This document shows positions 1 to 7,961 of a stretch of 36,300 nt of DNA, piece by piece. Numbering within the stretch: position 1 is the first letter of the stretch; every line of letters starts with the position of its first letter. The translations under genes were made by a program, and so were the position numbers. The notes beneath the pieces are model-generated. The model searched no databases and had not been told where the DNA came from. It saw only the letters and a program-made list of their open reading frames with translations. Source of the DNA: Clostridia bacterium (lineage in GTDB: Bacteria > Bacillota > Clostridia > Oscillospirales > CAG-382); NCBI GenBank assembly GCA_017521025.1, contig JAFXEB010000019.1, positions 1-36,300 of the forward strand, given 5' to 3'.

Positions 1-1616
1 ATGTTGCTGTAGCTCTTGTCCCAGCCTGCAAAGCTGTAGCCTGTCCTTGTGGGATTGGCAGGTGCGCTTGCAGAGGAGCCATAGCTTACCGTCTGCGTCT
101 TAAGCACTGTGCCGTCCCAATCCTTGAAGGTCACAGTGTAGGATGGAGCACTAACATTTACATAAACGGTAGAAGTTGCGAGAACCTCATCGGTGTCAGA
201 ATCGTATAGTTTGATAGTCACGACCCCTTGACCTGCAGCTGTACCTGTTATAGTTAGAGGCATTATGTGATTGTTCCAGCTACCCCAGGAATATTTAAAG
301 CAATTCCCCGTGGTAGTGCAATCCACATATATACTATTGGAGGCGGTGGTGCCCGAATAAGAAATGCTTATAGTGTGACTGTTAACGCCCACCAAGTTGA
401 GATCGATCGAAGAAACAGACGGAGTTACACGAGGCTCATACACCATTCTGGCGGATGTGTCACAGCCACCCGTCCAGCCGCTGTTAAAGGTAAACGTCAG
501 TGTGCCCTTATATTCACCCGGCTCGTTTCGTCTGATAGATATCCAGTTGTTGTCATTGTTGTAAGTGCAAGAATGCGCCACTTCGCCGTTGGGAGCATAA
601 ATGGTGAGCTTTGCGGTATATCCGCTGGTGTTGTAAGAATCAAACAGAGCACCTGTATTGGTATCGTACAGCTTATAGCAAAGATACAGCCATTCACCGG
701 TACGAACGCTGTCCACGGAATCCCCCATGGCGGTATCGGACATCCATATATGCATAACGCTGTTGCGCTCCTGATCCGCCTGCTTTTTAGCAAGGTATTG
801 CATAGATGCATAGCCGGATATCCCGTTATACGTAACGTGCGCCCAATCGCCAACACCTGTGCCTGTAGCCTTTGTTACAGTAACAGTTGCACCCGAAGGA
901 ATAGAACCAACAGCACTGAAAGAGGTTCCGTGACCGCTGCGAATTGTCAAGTCAAGGGTGGACGTGGTACAGACATAAGTACCTGCGTAGGCAGTAGAGC
1001 AGTTGCAATACCCCGGTGAAACAGAAGAGGGCGCAGACCTGACATAGGAAAACGAAGATCTCAGGGTAGCCTTCGATATGGTAGCACCCCAACGGATAAT
1101 GCAGTGACCGTCGCTGTTGCAGTCCGTATATGTAACGGTATCGCCATTGACTTCGGTTACATAGATAGAATGATTGTTGTTTTTATACCTGACTATATCA
1201 CCTGCCTTAAGGCTGTCCAATGCTGAAGGCGAGGTGTTTGTATACCATCCGTTTGCATTGTTTCTCGGATTATAGCCGGTTGCATCGTATCCAAGCTTTT
1301 CCGCATACCCCATACACTGCCACGATAGCTGAGTGCTACCCGGGCAAAAGCCGTTACAGGTCTGCTTAGACGTACCCACTACGCCGTGCTGACTGCACGG
1401 CGTTGATGTATATCCATTTTGATTGTTTACCGAATTAGAAGAACCGGGATTGCCGGCGTGGTTCCAATACTTTCCATGAGGAAATTTTGCTTGAAGCTCT
1501 GCCAGCGACAAGCCCGTACTTGCAGCCTCTGCTTCAGTTGCAAAAGAAGGAAGCATTGCCACGCAAAAACAAATGATGAGAAGTGCGCTTAAAACACGAT
1601 TAAAGCTTTTTTTCAT
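1..1616 (-). CDS. Secreted CHAP-like cysteine hydrolase with SH3 and InlB-type repeat, C-terminus cut off
   Basis: This gene runs off the left edge; 538 codons are visible. A signal peptide (MKKSFNRVLSALLII..., about residues 1-31) is followed by a CHAP/NlpC-like amidase domain (about 35-195). Its likely catalytic residues are Cys101 (WQCMGYA), His149 (NNHSIYV) and the DCN at 165-167. A bacterial SH3 domain follows (about 214-277, IRSGHGTSFSAVGSI). A long Ig-like beta-rich stretch comes next, then the start of an InlB/Listeria-Bacteroides repeat (from about 503, YTVTFKDWDG...GYSFAGWD). The start is set by a GGAGG eight bases upstream of ATG. The domain mix predicts an exported enzyme that cuts peptidoglycan cross-bridges or peptide stems. 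The InlB-type repeat also occurs in the big amidase at 15074-18487, suggesting a shared surface context. Substrate and anchoring are unknown because the C-terminus is missing. Confidence 0.75.
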   Translation of the reverse strand, partial: MKKSFNRVLSALLIICFCVAMLPSFATEAEAASTGLSLAELQAKFPHGKYWNHAGNPGSSNSVNNQNGYTSTPCSQHGVVGTSKQTCNGFCPGSTQLSWQCMGYAEKLGYDATGYNPRNNANGWYTNTSPSALDSLKAGDIVRYKNNNHSIYVTEVNGDTVTYTDCNSDGHCIIRWGATISKATLRSSFSYVRSAPSSVSPGYCNCSTAYAGTYVCTTSTLDLTIRSGHGTSFSAVGSIPSGATVTVTKATGTGVGDWAHVTYNGISGYASMQYLAKKQADQERNSVMHIWMSDTAMGDSVDSVRTGEWLYLCYKLYDTNTGALFDSYNTSGYTAKLTIYAPNGEVAHSCTYNNDNNWISIRRNEPGEYKGTLTFTFNSGWTGGCDTSARMVYEPRVTPSVSSIDLNLVGVNSHTISISYSGTTASNSIYVDCTTTGNCFKYSWGSWNNHIMPLTITGTAAGQGVVTIKLYDSDTDEVLATSTVYVNVSAPSYTVTFKDWDGTVLKTQTVSYGSSASAPANPTRTGYSFAGWDKSYSN

Positions 1617-1885
1617 AACCTTGTCCTCCAAAATTTTTTTGTGTGTTGTAAAACATCCCAATTTTTGTAGCCGGCCTTTTGCCGTTTACATATTACAAAA
1701 CTCTCGGAAGCTTTCTTTTTCGCACAAAAGTAGCCAAAATTTTATAACTGCTTTATACGAAAAGAATTAGGCGGTTTTCTGAATAAAAACAATGGGGGAA
1801 AGGGGGCGTGGCAGGGGTGGTGGCAAAAGAAGGAGAACGAAGGGGGCACGGTGCATAAAGGGCATATTTATATCATTATTTATGT

Positions 1886-1899
1886 ACAAAGCGCTTTGT
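1886..1899. promoter_or_regulatory. Perfect 14-bp palindrome, operator candidate
   Basis: ACAAAGCGCTTTGT is a perfect palindrome with a central CG, the general shape of LacI/CcpA-family operators. Its outer bases do not fit a catabolite-responsive element. It sits 27 bases upstream of the -35 hexamer of the amidase gene. A 12-mer overlapping it (GTACAAAGCGCT) recurs upstream of the paralogous amidase at 15074-18487. Confidence 0.4.
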
Positions 1900-1926
1900 T
1901 TGCGCAGATTTTGTTATTATTTAGGA

Positions 1927-1955
1927 TTGACTTGGGGAGAGTTTTAGTGTAAGAT
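1927..1955 (+). promoter_or_regulatory. Sigma-A promoter of the dockerin amidase
   Basis: TTGACT (1927-1932), a 17-base spacer and TAAGAT (1950-1955). The predicted start is near 1962, about 46 bases upstream of the coding start. Confidence 0.7.
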
Positions 1956-1968
1956 TCTATATAGAATC
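1953..1968. promoter_or_regulatory. Perfect 16-bp palindrome over the transcription start
   Basis: GATTCTATATAGAATC is fully self-complementary and overlaps the -10 element and predicted start site. A repressor bound here would block transcription of the amidase. The regulator is not in view. Confidence 0.5.
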
Positions 1969-2007
1969 GAGTGATAAGCTATATTTACTTTACCGAAGGA
2001 GACTTTT

Positions 2008-4212
2008 ATGAAAAGAATTACGGCATTACTTTTGAGCCTTGTTATGTGCCTTGGTCTTTGCACCTTTACCGCAGGGGTAGCAGGTGCGGCGCTTGCCAAC
2101 GTGGCAGGCAGTGCAGACTATAAGGGCACCGAGGGCGACGACAACGGCACCAGCGGCAACTATTGCGACACCCCTATCGGTAGCTGGCTCAGCTATCATG
2201 ACGGTAAGCTTAATGACGGCGTTATTCCCACCGCAGATTCAGAAACCACCAAGGGGCAGAACGTTGAGATATGGAACGCTGCACAGGCGGCAGGCAATAA
2301 CACAGTTGTTTTCAAGTTTGGCGAGGCTATCGACGTAAAACAAGTCAACGTTTATATGAACGATAGAGACAACAACGAAAACTGCGGTTATCCCACCAAG
2401 ATAGAGATATACGTTGGCAACAGCGAGAGCATGTCTTCCGCTACCCTTATGGGCGAGGCTACCACCACCGACACAGGCTATGTAAGAAATTACAGCGTAA
2501 GCGGCAGTATTACGGGCAGCTACGTATTTATTTACTTTACCGTGGGGGCGCAGTGGAGGATCACCCTCTCTGAGGTAGAGATAATGGCACCTTCCACCGC
2601 ATCGGGTGCTACTACCCTTTCTGCGCCCGTGATATCGGGCAACCTCAGCCGTATGGAGACCTTTGAGCCTCCCGTTATCAGCTGGAAGGCAGTTGAGGGC
2701 GCAGTAAGCTATGACGCATACATAGACGGCGTGCTGACCACCACGGGCATCACGGGCACCAGCTACGTACCCGATATGGACCCCAGAGTGGATTACGGCA
2801 GCAATACCAGCTACACCAAGGTACAGATAAAGGCAAAGGGTGACGGCGTTAACTACGCTGACTCTGCCCTTTCCTCATCCTACAACTTTTTCTATGTAGA
2901 AAAGCCTCTTGACCTCAGGGGCAACAGAGTTACCTCTGCTGACGTGATAATCGACCCCGGTCACGGCGGCAGCCAGCCCGGTGCCTGCAACGGTACCCGT
3001 CAGGAGAAGGATGACACCCTTGCTATGTCCCTTAAGCTGGGCGAGAAGCTTGAAAAGCTGGGATATACCGTAGCCTTCTGCCGTATAGAGGACGTGGATG
3101 ACGGTCTTATGAGCCGTGCCGCCAAGGCAAACGCAGGCGATTTTGATATGTTCATCTGTATCCACCGTAACTCCTACAACTCATCTGCCAACGGCGTTGA
3201 AACTCTTTACGAGACGAACGACGCCCTTGACAAGGCTTTTGCACAGGCTATACAGAACAAGTTTGTTGCCCTTGGCATCTTCACCGACAGAGGGCTTAAG
3301 CCCAGAGACAACCTTGTTGTCACCAACAACGCCCGTGACGACCTGCCCACCTGCCTTGTAGAGCTTGGCTTTATCGACACCGTAAAGGACAACACCGCCT
3401 TTGACACCTATTTTGACGAGATAGCGCTGGCTATGGCTGAGGGCTGTATGACCTATCAGGGCAAGCGCTTTGACACCGCAGGTACCCTTACCGCCGACGG
3501 TGTTGACTACGCCTACACGGGCACCACCCTTAACATAAGCGCAAGCACTGCCGACATCAGCTTTAAGCTTGGCAACGGCTACGGCATAAGCAGCATCACC
3601 TGTACCGACGGCGCAGGCAGCTACGCACCCGTATACAGCAAAGGCGGCATGGCAGACTTTGTTGCCTCTGCAAGTGGTAGCTTTACCGCCCGTGCCGAGG
3701 CAGCCGTAAACGGCACTGTTACCACCACTCTTAAGTTTGTGAACGGCTTTGGCGCAGAGAAGACTATAGCTGTTATCACCAGCCCTGCCGTTAAAGCAGA
3801 CCCCTTCACCTTTGCAGAGGGCGCCGACAAGGAAAACGTAAGGGTTGACAGCGGCAAGGGTTATCTCAGCTTTGGTGCCGGTGCTATGAACGCAGATGCT
3901 GTTATGGCTCTCTTTGCCGATACAGATATGAGCATTGCAAAGCCTGACGGTACCGCCGCCAAGGGCCTTGCCTCTACAGGCTGTGTTATCTCCACCACCG
4001 TAAACGGCGTTACCTCCACCCTTACCCTTGTGGTTTACGGCGATATCGACGGTGACGGCACTACCTCCACCACCGACTATCTCAGTCTGAGAGGTCACCT
4101 GACGGGCAGTACCCCTATCAGGGGCGTTGGTGCCGCTGCGGCAGACGTTTCCAGAGATGACGACCTTTCCTCCGCAGACCTGCTTATATTCACCCTTGAT
4201 ATAAAGGGCTGA
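2008..4212 (+). CDS. Secreted N-acetylmuramoyl-L-alanine amidase (Amidase_3) with C-terminal dockerin-like module
   Basis: The 734-residue protein has a signal peptide (1-28), a discoidin-like beta module (about 33-194), a fibronectin-III-like linker domain (about 204-300) and an Amidase_3 domain (about 312-480). The zinc and catalytic residues are all present: His319 (DPGHGG), Glu333 (RQEKD), His386 (CIHRN) and Glu452 (VELGF). A further beta-rich part leads to a dockerin-type pair of calcium loops (678-698 DIDGDGTTSTTD and 713-732). It should cleave the bond between MurNAc and the stem peptide outside the cell. GAAGGAGA precedes the ATG. Modules 33-480 are closely related to the protein at 15074-18487, which carries a sortase signal instead of the dockerin. 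No cohesin partner is in the window. The N-terminal module probably binds a glycan, but this is inferred. Confidence 0.85.
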   Translation: MKRITALLLSLVMCLGLCTFTAGVAGAALANVAGSADYKGTEGDDNGTSGNYCDTPIGSWLSYHDGKLNDGVIPTADSETTKGQNVEIWNAAQAAGNNTVVFKFGEAIDVKQVNVYMNDRDNNENCGYPTKIEIYVGNSESMSSATLMGEATTTDTGYVRNYSVSGSITGSYVFIYFTVGAQWRITLSEVEIMAPSTASGATTLSAPVISGNLSRMETFEPPVISWKAVEGAVSYDAYIDGVLTTTGITGTSYVPDMDPRVDYGSNTSYTKVQIKAKGDGVNYADSALSSSYNFFYVEKPLDLRGNRVTSADVIIDPGHGGSQPGACNGTRQEKDDTLAMSLKLGEKLEKLGYTVAFCRIEDVDDGLMSRAAKANAGDFDMFICIHRNSYNSSANGVETLYETNDALDKAFAQAIQNKFVALGIFTDRGLKPRDNLVVTNNARDDLPTCLVELGFIDTVKDNTAFDTYFDEIALAMAEGCMTYQGKRFDTAGTLTADGVDYAYTGTTLNISASTADISFKLGNGYGISSITCTDGAGSYAPVYSKGGMADFVASASGSFTARAEAAVNGTVTTTLKFVNGFGAEKTIAVITSPAVKADPFTFAEGADKENVRVDSGKGYLSFGAGAMNADAVMALFADTDMSIAKPDGTAAKGLASTGCVISTTVNGVTSTLTLVVYGDIDGDGTTSTTDYLSLRGHLTGSTPIRGVGAAAADVSRDDDLSSADLLIFTLDIKG

Positions 4213-4247
4213 GAAAACAAAGAACTAAAGTCTTAATAACAGAAAAA

Positions 4248-4280
4248 GCGAGGCGCTACAAATGGCGTCTCGCATTTTTT
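4248..4280. terminator. Bidirectional intrinsic terminator
   Basis: The arms 4248-4257 and 4263-4273 form a ten-pair stem including two G-T pairs. A run of six T follows on the plus strand and a T-rich tract on the minus strand. It sits between the convergent amidase and GLUG genes and can serve both. Confidence 0.7.
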
Positions 4281-4349
4281 GTTATGATATTTCCCATGGA
4301 AAGGAGCAGGGCAGGACTTACTGCACTGCCCGAGGGGAACTGTGCCCGT

Positions 4350-5627
4350 CTAAAACCCCTTTATCAGTCCTGCATCATATCTTAGCACAAGGGCGGCGTC
4401 GAGGGAGCTGATACGCCCGTCACCGCTTGGGTCTGCTACGGCAAGGGCGGCTACCCCGAATATGCCCAAGGCGGCATCTGACCGCAGTATCAAAGCGGCA
4501 TCCAGTGCGTTTACTTTGCCGTCGGCGTTTACGTCGCCCATAGCGCTTTGCGCTACGAGTATACCTGCGGGCAGGTCAGATGCGCTGCTTGCCCTGACGC
4601 AGTTTTCAATCCCCTGCCCTGCGGCAAGGGAAAAGACACTGCCGCCGTATACGTTGCCTGCAGCTACGCTGTCCTTGAGCGACGCTATACCCTCCTCGGC
4701 GCTTTCGCACTTACCGCAAAGGCCGCCGGACATAGCGCCGCCGCCTGTGCTACCCAAGGCGATACAGCCCTCCATAGTCGCCACGGCACCTGCGCCCACG
4801 GCGCCCACCGTGCCGAGCACGCCGCCTGCGGCTGTTTTTTCTACGTTTACGTCCCCGTAGGACAAGCAGTCATTGCAAGCAGACAGCGCACTGCCGCTGT
4901 CACATTTGGCGGAAAGGGCACCCCCTACACCGCCGCCTATGGCACCGTAGTTACCCGATGCCCTGACTGTGCCGTACACGGTACAGCCCTCTGCCACGGT
5001 GCGGCTGTGGGCTACGGACGCTCTGGACTCGGCGTTGCCGAAGATACCGCCAACGTAGAGGTCGCCCTTTACCCTTACCCGTGCTGTGCAGTCCTTAACG
5101 CTGACGTGTGCGTTCTTACCAAAGCTTGCGGAAAGGGCAAGCCCCACAACGCCCCCCGTATAGGAAGTGCCGTTGATACTGCCGCTCACAAAGCAGTCCT
5201 CCACAGCCGCCGTTCCCTGATAGGCGTAAAGCCTGCCTACCAGCAATGCGGAGTAGTTGCCGCCTTCAACGGTGGCGCCCTCAAGGCTCAGATTCCTGAC
5301 CGAGCCGTGGGTAACACAGCCAAAAAGTCCGCTGTAGTCACCGCCGCCGCTTACGGACAGACCGCTTATTATGTGCCCCTTACCGTCAAAGCTCCCCGAA
5401 AAGGGACGTGACGGGTCCGTGCCGATGGGCGTATGCTCACCGCTAAGGCTTATGTCATTTTCGAGAAATACTGCTGTACCTTCCATGCTGTCGCCTGCTG
5501 CCACACGGGCAGACAGTGCGGCAAGGTCGGCGGCGGTCTTTATATACACCGTCTCCTCGGCGGCGGCGGTGGGAGCACCCCACGCCAAGGCAAGGAGGGA
5601 CAGCAATACACAAGCAATACGTTTCAT
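4350..5627 (-). CDS. Secreted GLUG-repeat protein with C-terminal dockerin-like module
   Basis: The 425-residue protein starts at MKRIACVLLSLL (ATG at 5627, AGGA upstream); earlier in-frame codons lack a ribosome site and lie at the promoter. A signal peptide (1-23) precedes repeated Gly-rich GLUG-type units (about 70-350, for example PFSGSFDGKGHIISGLSV and YSGLFG). These are expected to fold as a right-handed beta-helix. Residues 363-425 form a dockerin-like pair of calcium loops (GDVNADGKVNALDAAL and DPSGDGRISSLDAAL). GLUG proteins act in surface adhesion or binding; no catalytic site is visible here. It converges on the dockerin amidase, sharing the terminator at 4248-4280. Its own promoter lies just upstream. 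The specific ligand is unknown. Confidence 0.75.
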   Translation of the reverse strand: MKRIACVLLSLLALAWGAPTAAAEETVYIKTAADLAALSARVAAGDSMEGTAVFLENDISLSGEHTPIGTDPSRPFSGSFDGKGHIISGLSVSGGGDYSGLFGCVTHGSVRNLSLEGATVEGGNYSALLVGRLYAYQGTAAVEDCFVSGSINGTSYTGGVVGLALSASFGKNAHVSVKDCTARVRVKGDLYVGGIFGNAESRASVAHSRTVAEGCTVYGTVRASGNYGAIGGGVGGALSAKCDSGSALSACNDCLSYGDVNVEKTAAGGVLGTVGAVGAGAVATMEGCIALGSTGGGAMSGGLCGKCESAEEGIASLKDSVAAGNVYGGSVFSLAAGQGIENCVRASSASDLPAGILVAQSAMGDVNADGKVNALDAALILRSDAALGIFGVAALAVADPSGDGRISSLDAALVLRYDAGLIKGF

Positions 5628-5656
5628 AAAAGCTTTTCCTGCCTTTCTGCACCTAT

Positions 5657-5685
5657 ATTGTAGCACAGAGGGCTTTTTTGTGCAA
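5657..5685 (-). promoter_or_regulatory. Sigma-A promoter of the GLUG-dockerin gene
   Basis: On the minus strand TTGCAC (5685-5680), a 17-base spacer and TACAAT (5662-5657), with a TGC extended -10. It lies just past the end of the DUF3298-like gene, so the GLUG gene can be transcribed independently. Confidence 0.6.
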
Positions 5686-5690
5686 GTGCT

Positions 5691-6353
5691 TTATTGCCCC
5701 TCTCCGCCGTCCCACAAAAGCTCCTCTGCCCCCTCCTGCAGTAAAGGGCGCAGAGCGTGGACCGCAAGGGGCAGTGCAAAGGGCTCGGGACGCTCGTTAA
5801 GAGTGCGCCCCTGATAGTAGAACACCGCCCCCATAGGACTTATGTAGAACCGCTCGGTATCAAAGCGGCGGCGTGCTATGGCGGCGTAGTCGGAGTATAG
5901 CGGTAGTGAAAGCGCCGCCGCTTTTTCATCTATTCCCTTTAGTATCAAAGGCAAAAGCTTCTTTTCCGCCCTCTTTTGAAACATCCGACCCGGCTTTATA
6001 AGGGTGCCGCCCTTTACGCTCCACAGAAACGGCAGGCGATGTATGCGCCGTCCGTTGCCGTCCGTCACCGTAGCGTCGATATAAAAGGAAAGTACCCCTG
6101 CGCTTTGGTGGCAGAGGACGGTGTTGAGTCCGCCGCCATAGGGCGCACCGCCCCCACGGCTTGCGGAGGCGGCAAGCAGCTTTGTGCCTGCGTAATGCAA
6201 AAAGCCTTTTTTAAGCCTCTCTGTATAAGCGGAAAGCCGTTTCCCAAGGGCGCTGTCCGTTCCACCGTCAAGGACGGGCAGGCTTAGCTTGATAAACGCC
6301 GCACCCTCCCCAAGCACATGCCTTTCTGTCTCTATTCTTATGCTCTGTGTCAT
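5691..6353 (-). CDS. DUF3298/RsiV-like domain protein
   Basis: This 220-residue protein has the C-terminal pattern of the DUF3298 (RsiV extracellular domain-like) family: a strand ending FYISPMGAVFYYQGRTL, then PEPFALPLAVHALRPLL. The N-terminal half (residues 1-100) contains the usual Y..R..KKGFLHYAG region. There is no signal peptide or membrane segment, unlike RsiV, so it is not a classic membrane anti-sigma factor. AAAGGGG ten bases before the ATG fits this start. It follows the GerA-family gene by 45 bases and is probably co-transcribed with it. DUF3298 domains can bind lysozyme in RsiV, but that role cannot be claimed here. Confidence 0.55.
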   Translation of the reverse strand: MTQSIRIETERHVLGEGAAFIKLSLPVLDGGTDSALGKRLSAYTERLKKGFLHYAGTKLLAASASRGGGAPYGGGLNTVLCHQSAGVLSFYIDATVTDGNGRRIHRLPFLWSVKGGTLIKPGRMFQKRAEKKLLPLILKGIDEKAAALSLPLYSDYAAIARRRFDTERFYISPMGAVFYYQGRTLNERPEPFALPLAVHALRPLLQEGAEELLWDGGEGQ

Positions 6354-6398
6354 ATCCTCTCATCCCCTTTATATCAAGGATATGCAAAGGCGGCAGTA

Positions 6399-7796
6399 TT
6401 ATTTCAGCTTTTCACGCCTGCCGAGGGTCTTTTTGGGTATGGCAAGCAGAAAATCCTCCATCCCACGCAGGCTGAAGGGATAGAGAGGTACCATATATCC
6501 CACGCCGAAGCTTTGCTTTTTCAAAAGCGCCATAACAGTGAGACCGAAGGCGAAAAGCAAGCCGTACAGACCGCCGCCGTAGGCAGCAAAAAGATAGATA
6601 TAGCGGAGCACTGTTATGGAATTGCTGAGAGCAGGGACGATAAAGCCCGCCGTTTCGGAAAAGGCTACTATGATAAGCACCGAGGTGCCTGCAAGCCCCG
6701 CCTTTACCGTGGCATCGCCTACCAACAGTGACGCCACGAGTCCCACCGCATCACCTACCCCTCTCGGCATACGGACACCCACCTCTCGTATTATCTCAAA
6801 GGCGGTGAGCATTATGAGCATCTCTGCCATAAAGGAAAGCTTTATGTCCTTTTCCATCTCCATAAGCGAATCCATAAGCACCGAAGGCACAAGTCCCTTG
6901 TCGTGGTACACGGCGGCTACAAATACCGCAGGCAGCAGCAAAGAGGCAAGGAAGGCGAAAAACCTGAGAAAGCGCATAAAGGTAGCGTACCAGAATGGCT
7001 TGAGATAGTCCTCCGCCGACTGAATGCTCTCGGCAAAAACGTAGGGAGCAGTCAGCACAAAGGGACTGCCGTCGCAGACCACCCCTACCCTGCCCGACAG
7101 GAGCTTTGAGGCTACTTTGTCTACCTTTTCGCTACTGCCGAGAGTGGGAAAGAAGCTCCCTCTTGGACTGAGCATCAGCTCAAGGTTGCCACTGTCCACT
7201 ATACAAGCGGCGCCGTTTTTAAGTCTGTTTTCAAGCTTTGAGATTACCCTTGGGTCAGCCCTCCCCTCCATATACACCAAAAACACCTTGGTGTCGGTGA
7301 GCTCGCCCACGAAAAGCTGTTTGACCCTGAGGCTTTCGTGGCGGATGATCCGCCTGAGTGCCGCCACGTTCCCCTCCCCGCTTTCGGTAAAGCCTGCCTT
7401 GGGGCCCTTTACGGTAACGTCGCTGTCGGGCTCGGACACACTGCGGTAGGAGAAGTCGTCAGCAGGCGCTACCGTCAGGTACAGCCGGTCGGTCTCTACA
7501 GCCACAAGGGCGTTGCCGCCCATTATCGCCTTCACCCATGAGTCGGGGTCCGTGGCATCTATAAGGGCGGCGCATTGAAGCAGGCTGTCAAAGCCGCCCG
7601 CAAAATCCTTGCCGCCGTTTTTGACTATGGGCGACACAATGCGGTCGGAAAGGTATTTTCGGTCACATATACTGCGGATATAGTAAACGCAGGCAGTAAA
7701 GCCCTGCTTGCTTATTCGCCTTTCGGTAAAATCGGTGGAGGCACCAAAGCGTCCTTTAAGCTCTGCGCTGAGGGCGTCTATGTTTTGGGGATACAC
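6399..7796 (-). CDS. GerA-family spore germination protein (A subunit)
   Basis: The 465-residue protein matches the GerAA/GerKA/SpoVAF family. The soluble N-terminal domain is about 1-270, with family-typical stretches such as VYYIRSICDRKYLSDRIVSP and GRVGVVCDGSPFVL. It is followed by the YATFMRFLRF entry and four to five membrane segments, then LTAFEIIREVGVRMPRGVG and a cytosolic tail. These proteins act in the spore inner membrane as part of the germinant receptor or channel. GTG at 7796 is preferred because GAGG lies seven bases upstream; a TTG at 7802 would sit too close. No B or C subunit genes accompany it. The next gene is a DUF3298-like protein. It could be a SpoVAF-type accessory subunit rather than a receptor, and no spoVA genes are visible. 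Confidence 0.8.
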   Translation of the reverse strand: MYPQNIDALSAELKGRFGASTDFTERRISKQGFTACVYYIRSICDRKYLSDRIVSPIVKNGGKDFAGGFDSLLQCAALIDATDPDSWVKAIMGGNALVAVETDRLYLTVAPADDFSYRSVSEPDSDVTVKGPKAGFTESGEGNVAALRRIIRHESLRVKQLFVGELTDTKVFLVYMEGRADPRVISKLENRLKNGAACIVDSGNLELMLSPRGSFFPTLGSSEKVDKVASKLLSGRVGVVCDGSPFVLTAPYVFAESIQSAEDYLKPFWYATFMRFLRFFAFLASLLLPAVFVAAVYHDKGLVPSVLMDSLMEMEKDIKLSFMAEMLIMLTAFEIIREVGVRMPRGVGDAVGLVASLLVGDATVKAGLAGTSVLIIVAFSETAGFIVPALSNSITVLRYIYLFAAYGGGLYGLLFAFGLTVMALLKKQSFGVGYMVPLYPFSLRGMEDFLLAIPKKTLGRREKLK

Positions 7797-7823
7797 GGGC
7801 AAACCTCGCTTTACACATTTGTC

Positions 7824-7852
7824 GGTATAGTGAGTATTGCCGTGACTGTCAA
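7824..7852 (-). promoter_or_regulatory. Promoter upstream of the GerA-family gene
   Basis: On the minus strand TTGACA (7852-7847), a 17-base spacer and TATACC (7829-7824). It resembles a sigma-A promoter, which is unexpected for a forespore gene; a sigma-G element was not evident. Confidence 0.45.
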
Positions 7853-7882
7853 AAAATATTCTGCAAAAGTGAGTACCCCTTA

Positions 7883-7911
7883 TTGACTTTAAGAGGGGGT
7901 GCGTGTATAAT
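7883..7911 (+). promoter_or_regulatory. Strong sigma-A promoter of the SGNH/DUF4358/M23 operon
   Basis: TTGACT (7883-7888), a 17-base spacer and TATAAT (7906-7911), close to consensus. The predicted start is near 7918, inside the inverted repeat 7916-7937. Confidence 0.75.
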
Positions 7912-7915
7912 TAAG

Positions 7916-7937
7916 TTGGAGTATGAGCATACTCCAA
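7916..7937. promoter_or_regulatory. Inverted repeat at the transcription start, operator candidate
   Basis: Two perfect 10-bp arms, TTGGAGTATG and CATACTCCAA, are separated by AG. It covers roughly +1 to +20 of the operon transcript. It could be a repressor site or a 5' mRNA hairpin. Confidence 0.5.
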
Positions 7938-7961
7938 GTGATGTATAAAGAGGCATGAGCT

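Larger units (their letters stand above)
1617..2007. other. Divergent intergenic region (391 bp)
   Basis: No gene is seen here. It lies between the leftward CHAP-like gene and the rightward amidase. It holds the amidase promoter (1927-1955), a perfect 16-bp palindrome over the start site and a perfect 14-bp palindrome (ACAAAGCGCTTTGT, 1886-1899) upstream. I found no convincing promoter for the leftward gene. Confidence 0.7.

Noticed and set aside
1886..1899. A catabolite-responsive element (CcpA site)
   Set aside because: The central AAAGCGCTTT fits, but the required outer TG and CA are AC and GT. I kept it only as a general LacI-type operator candidate.
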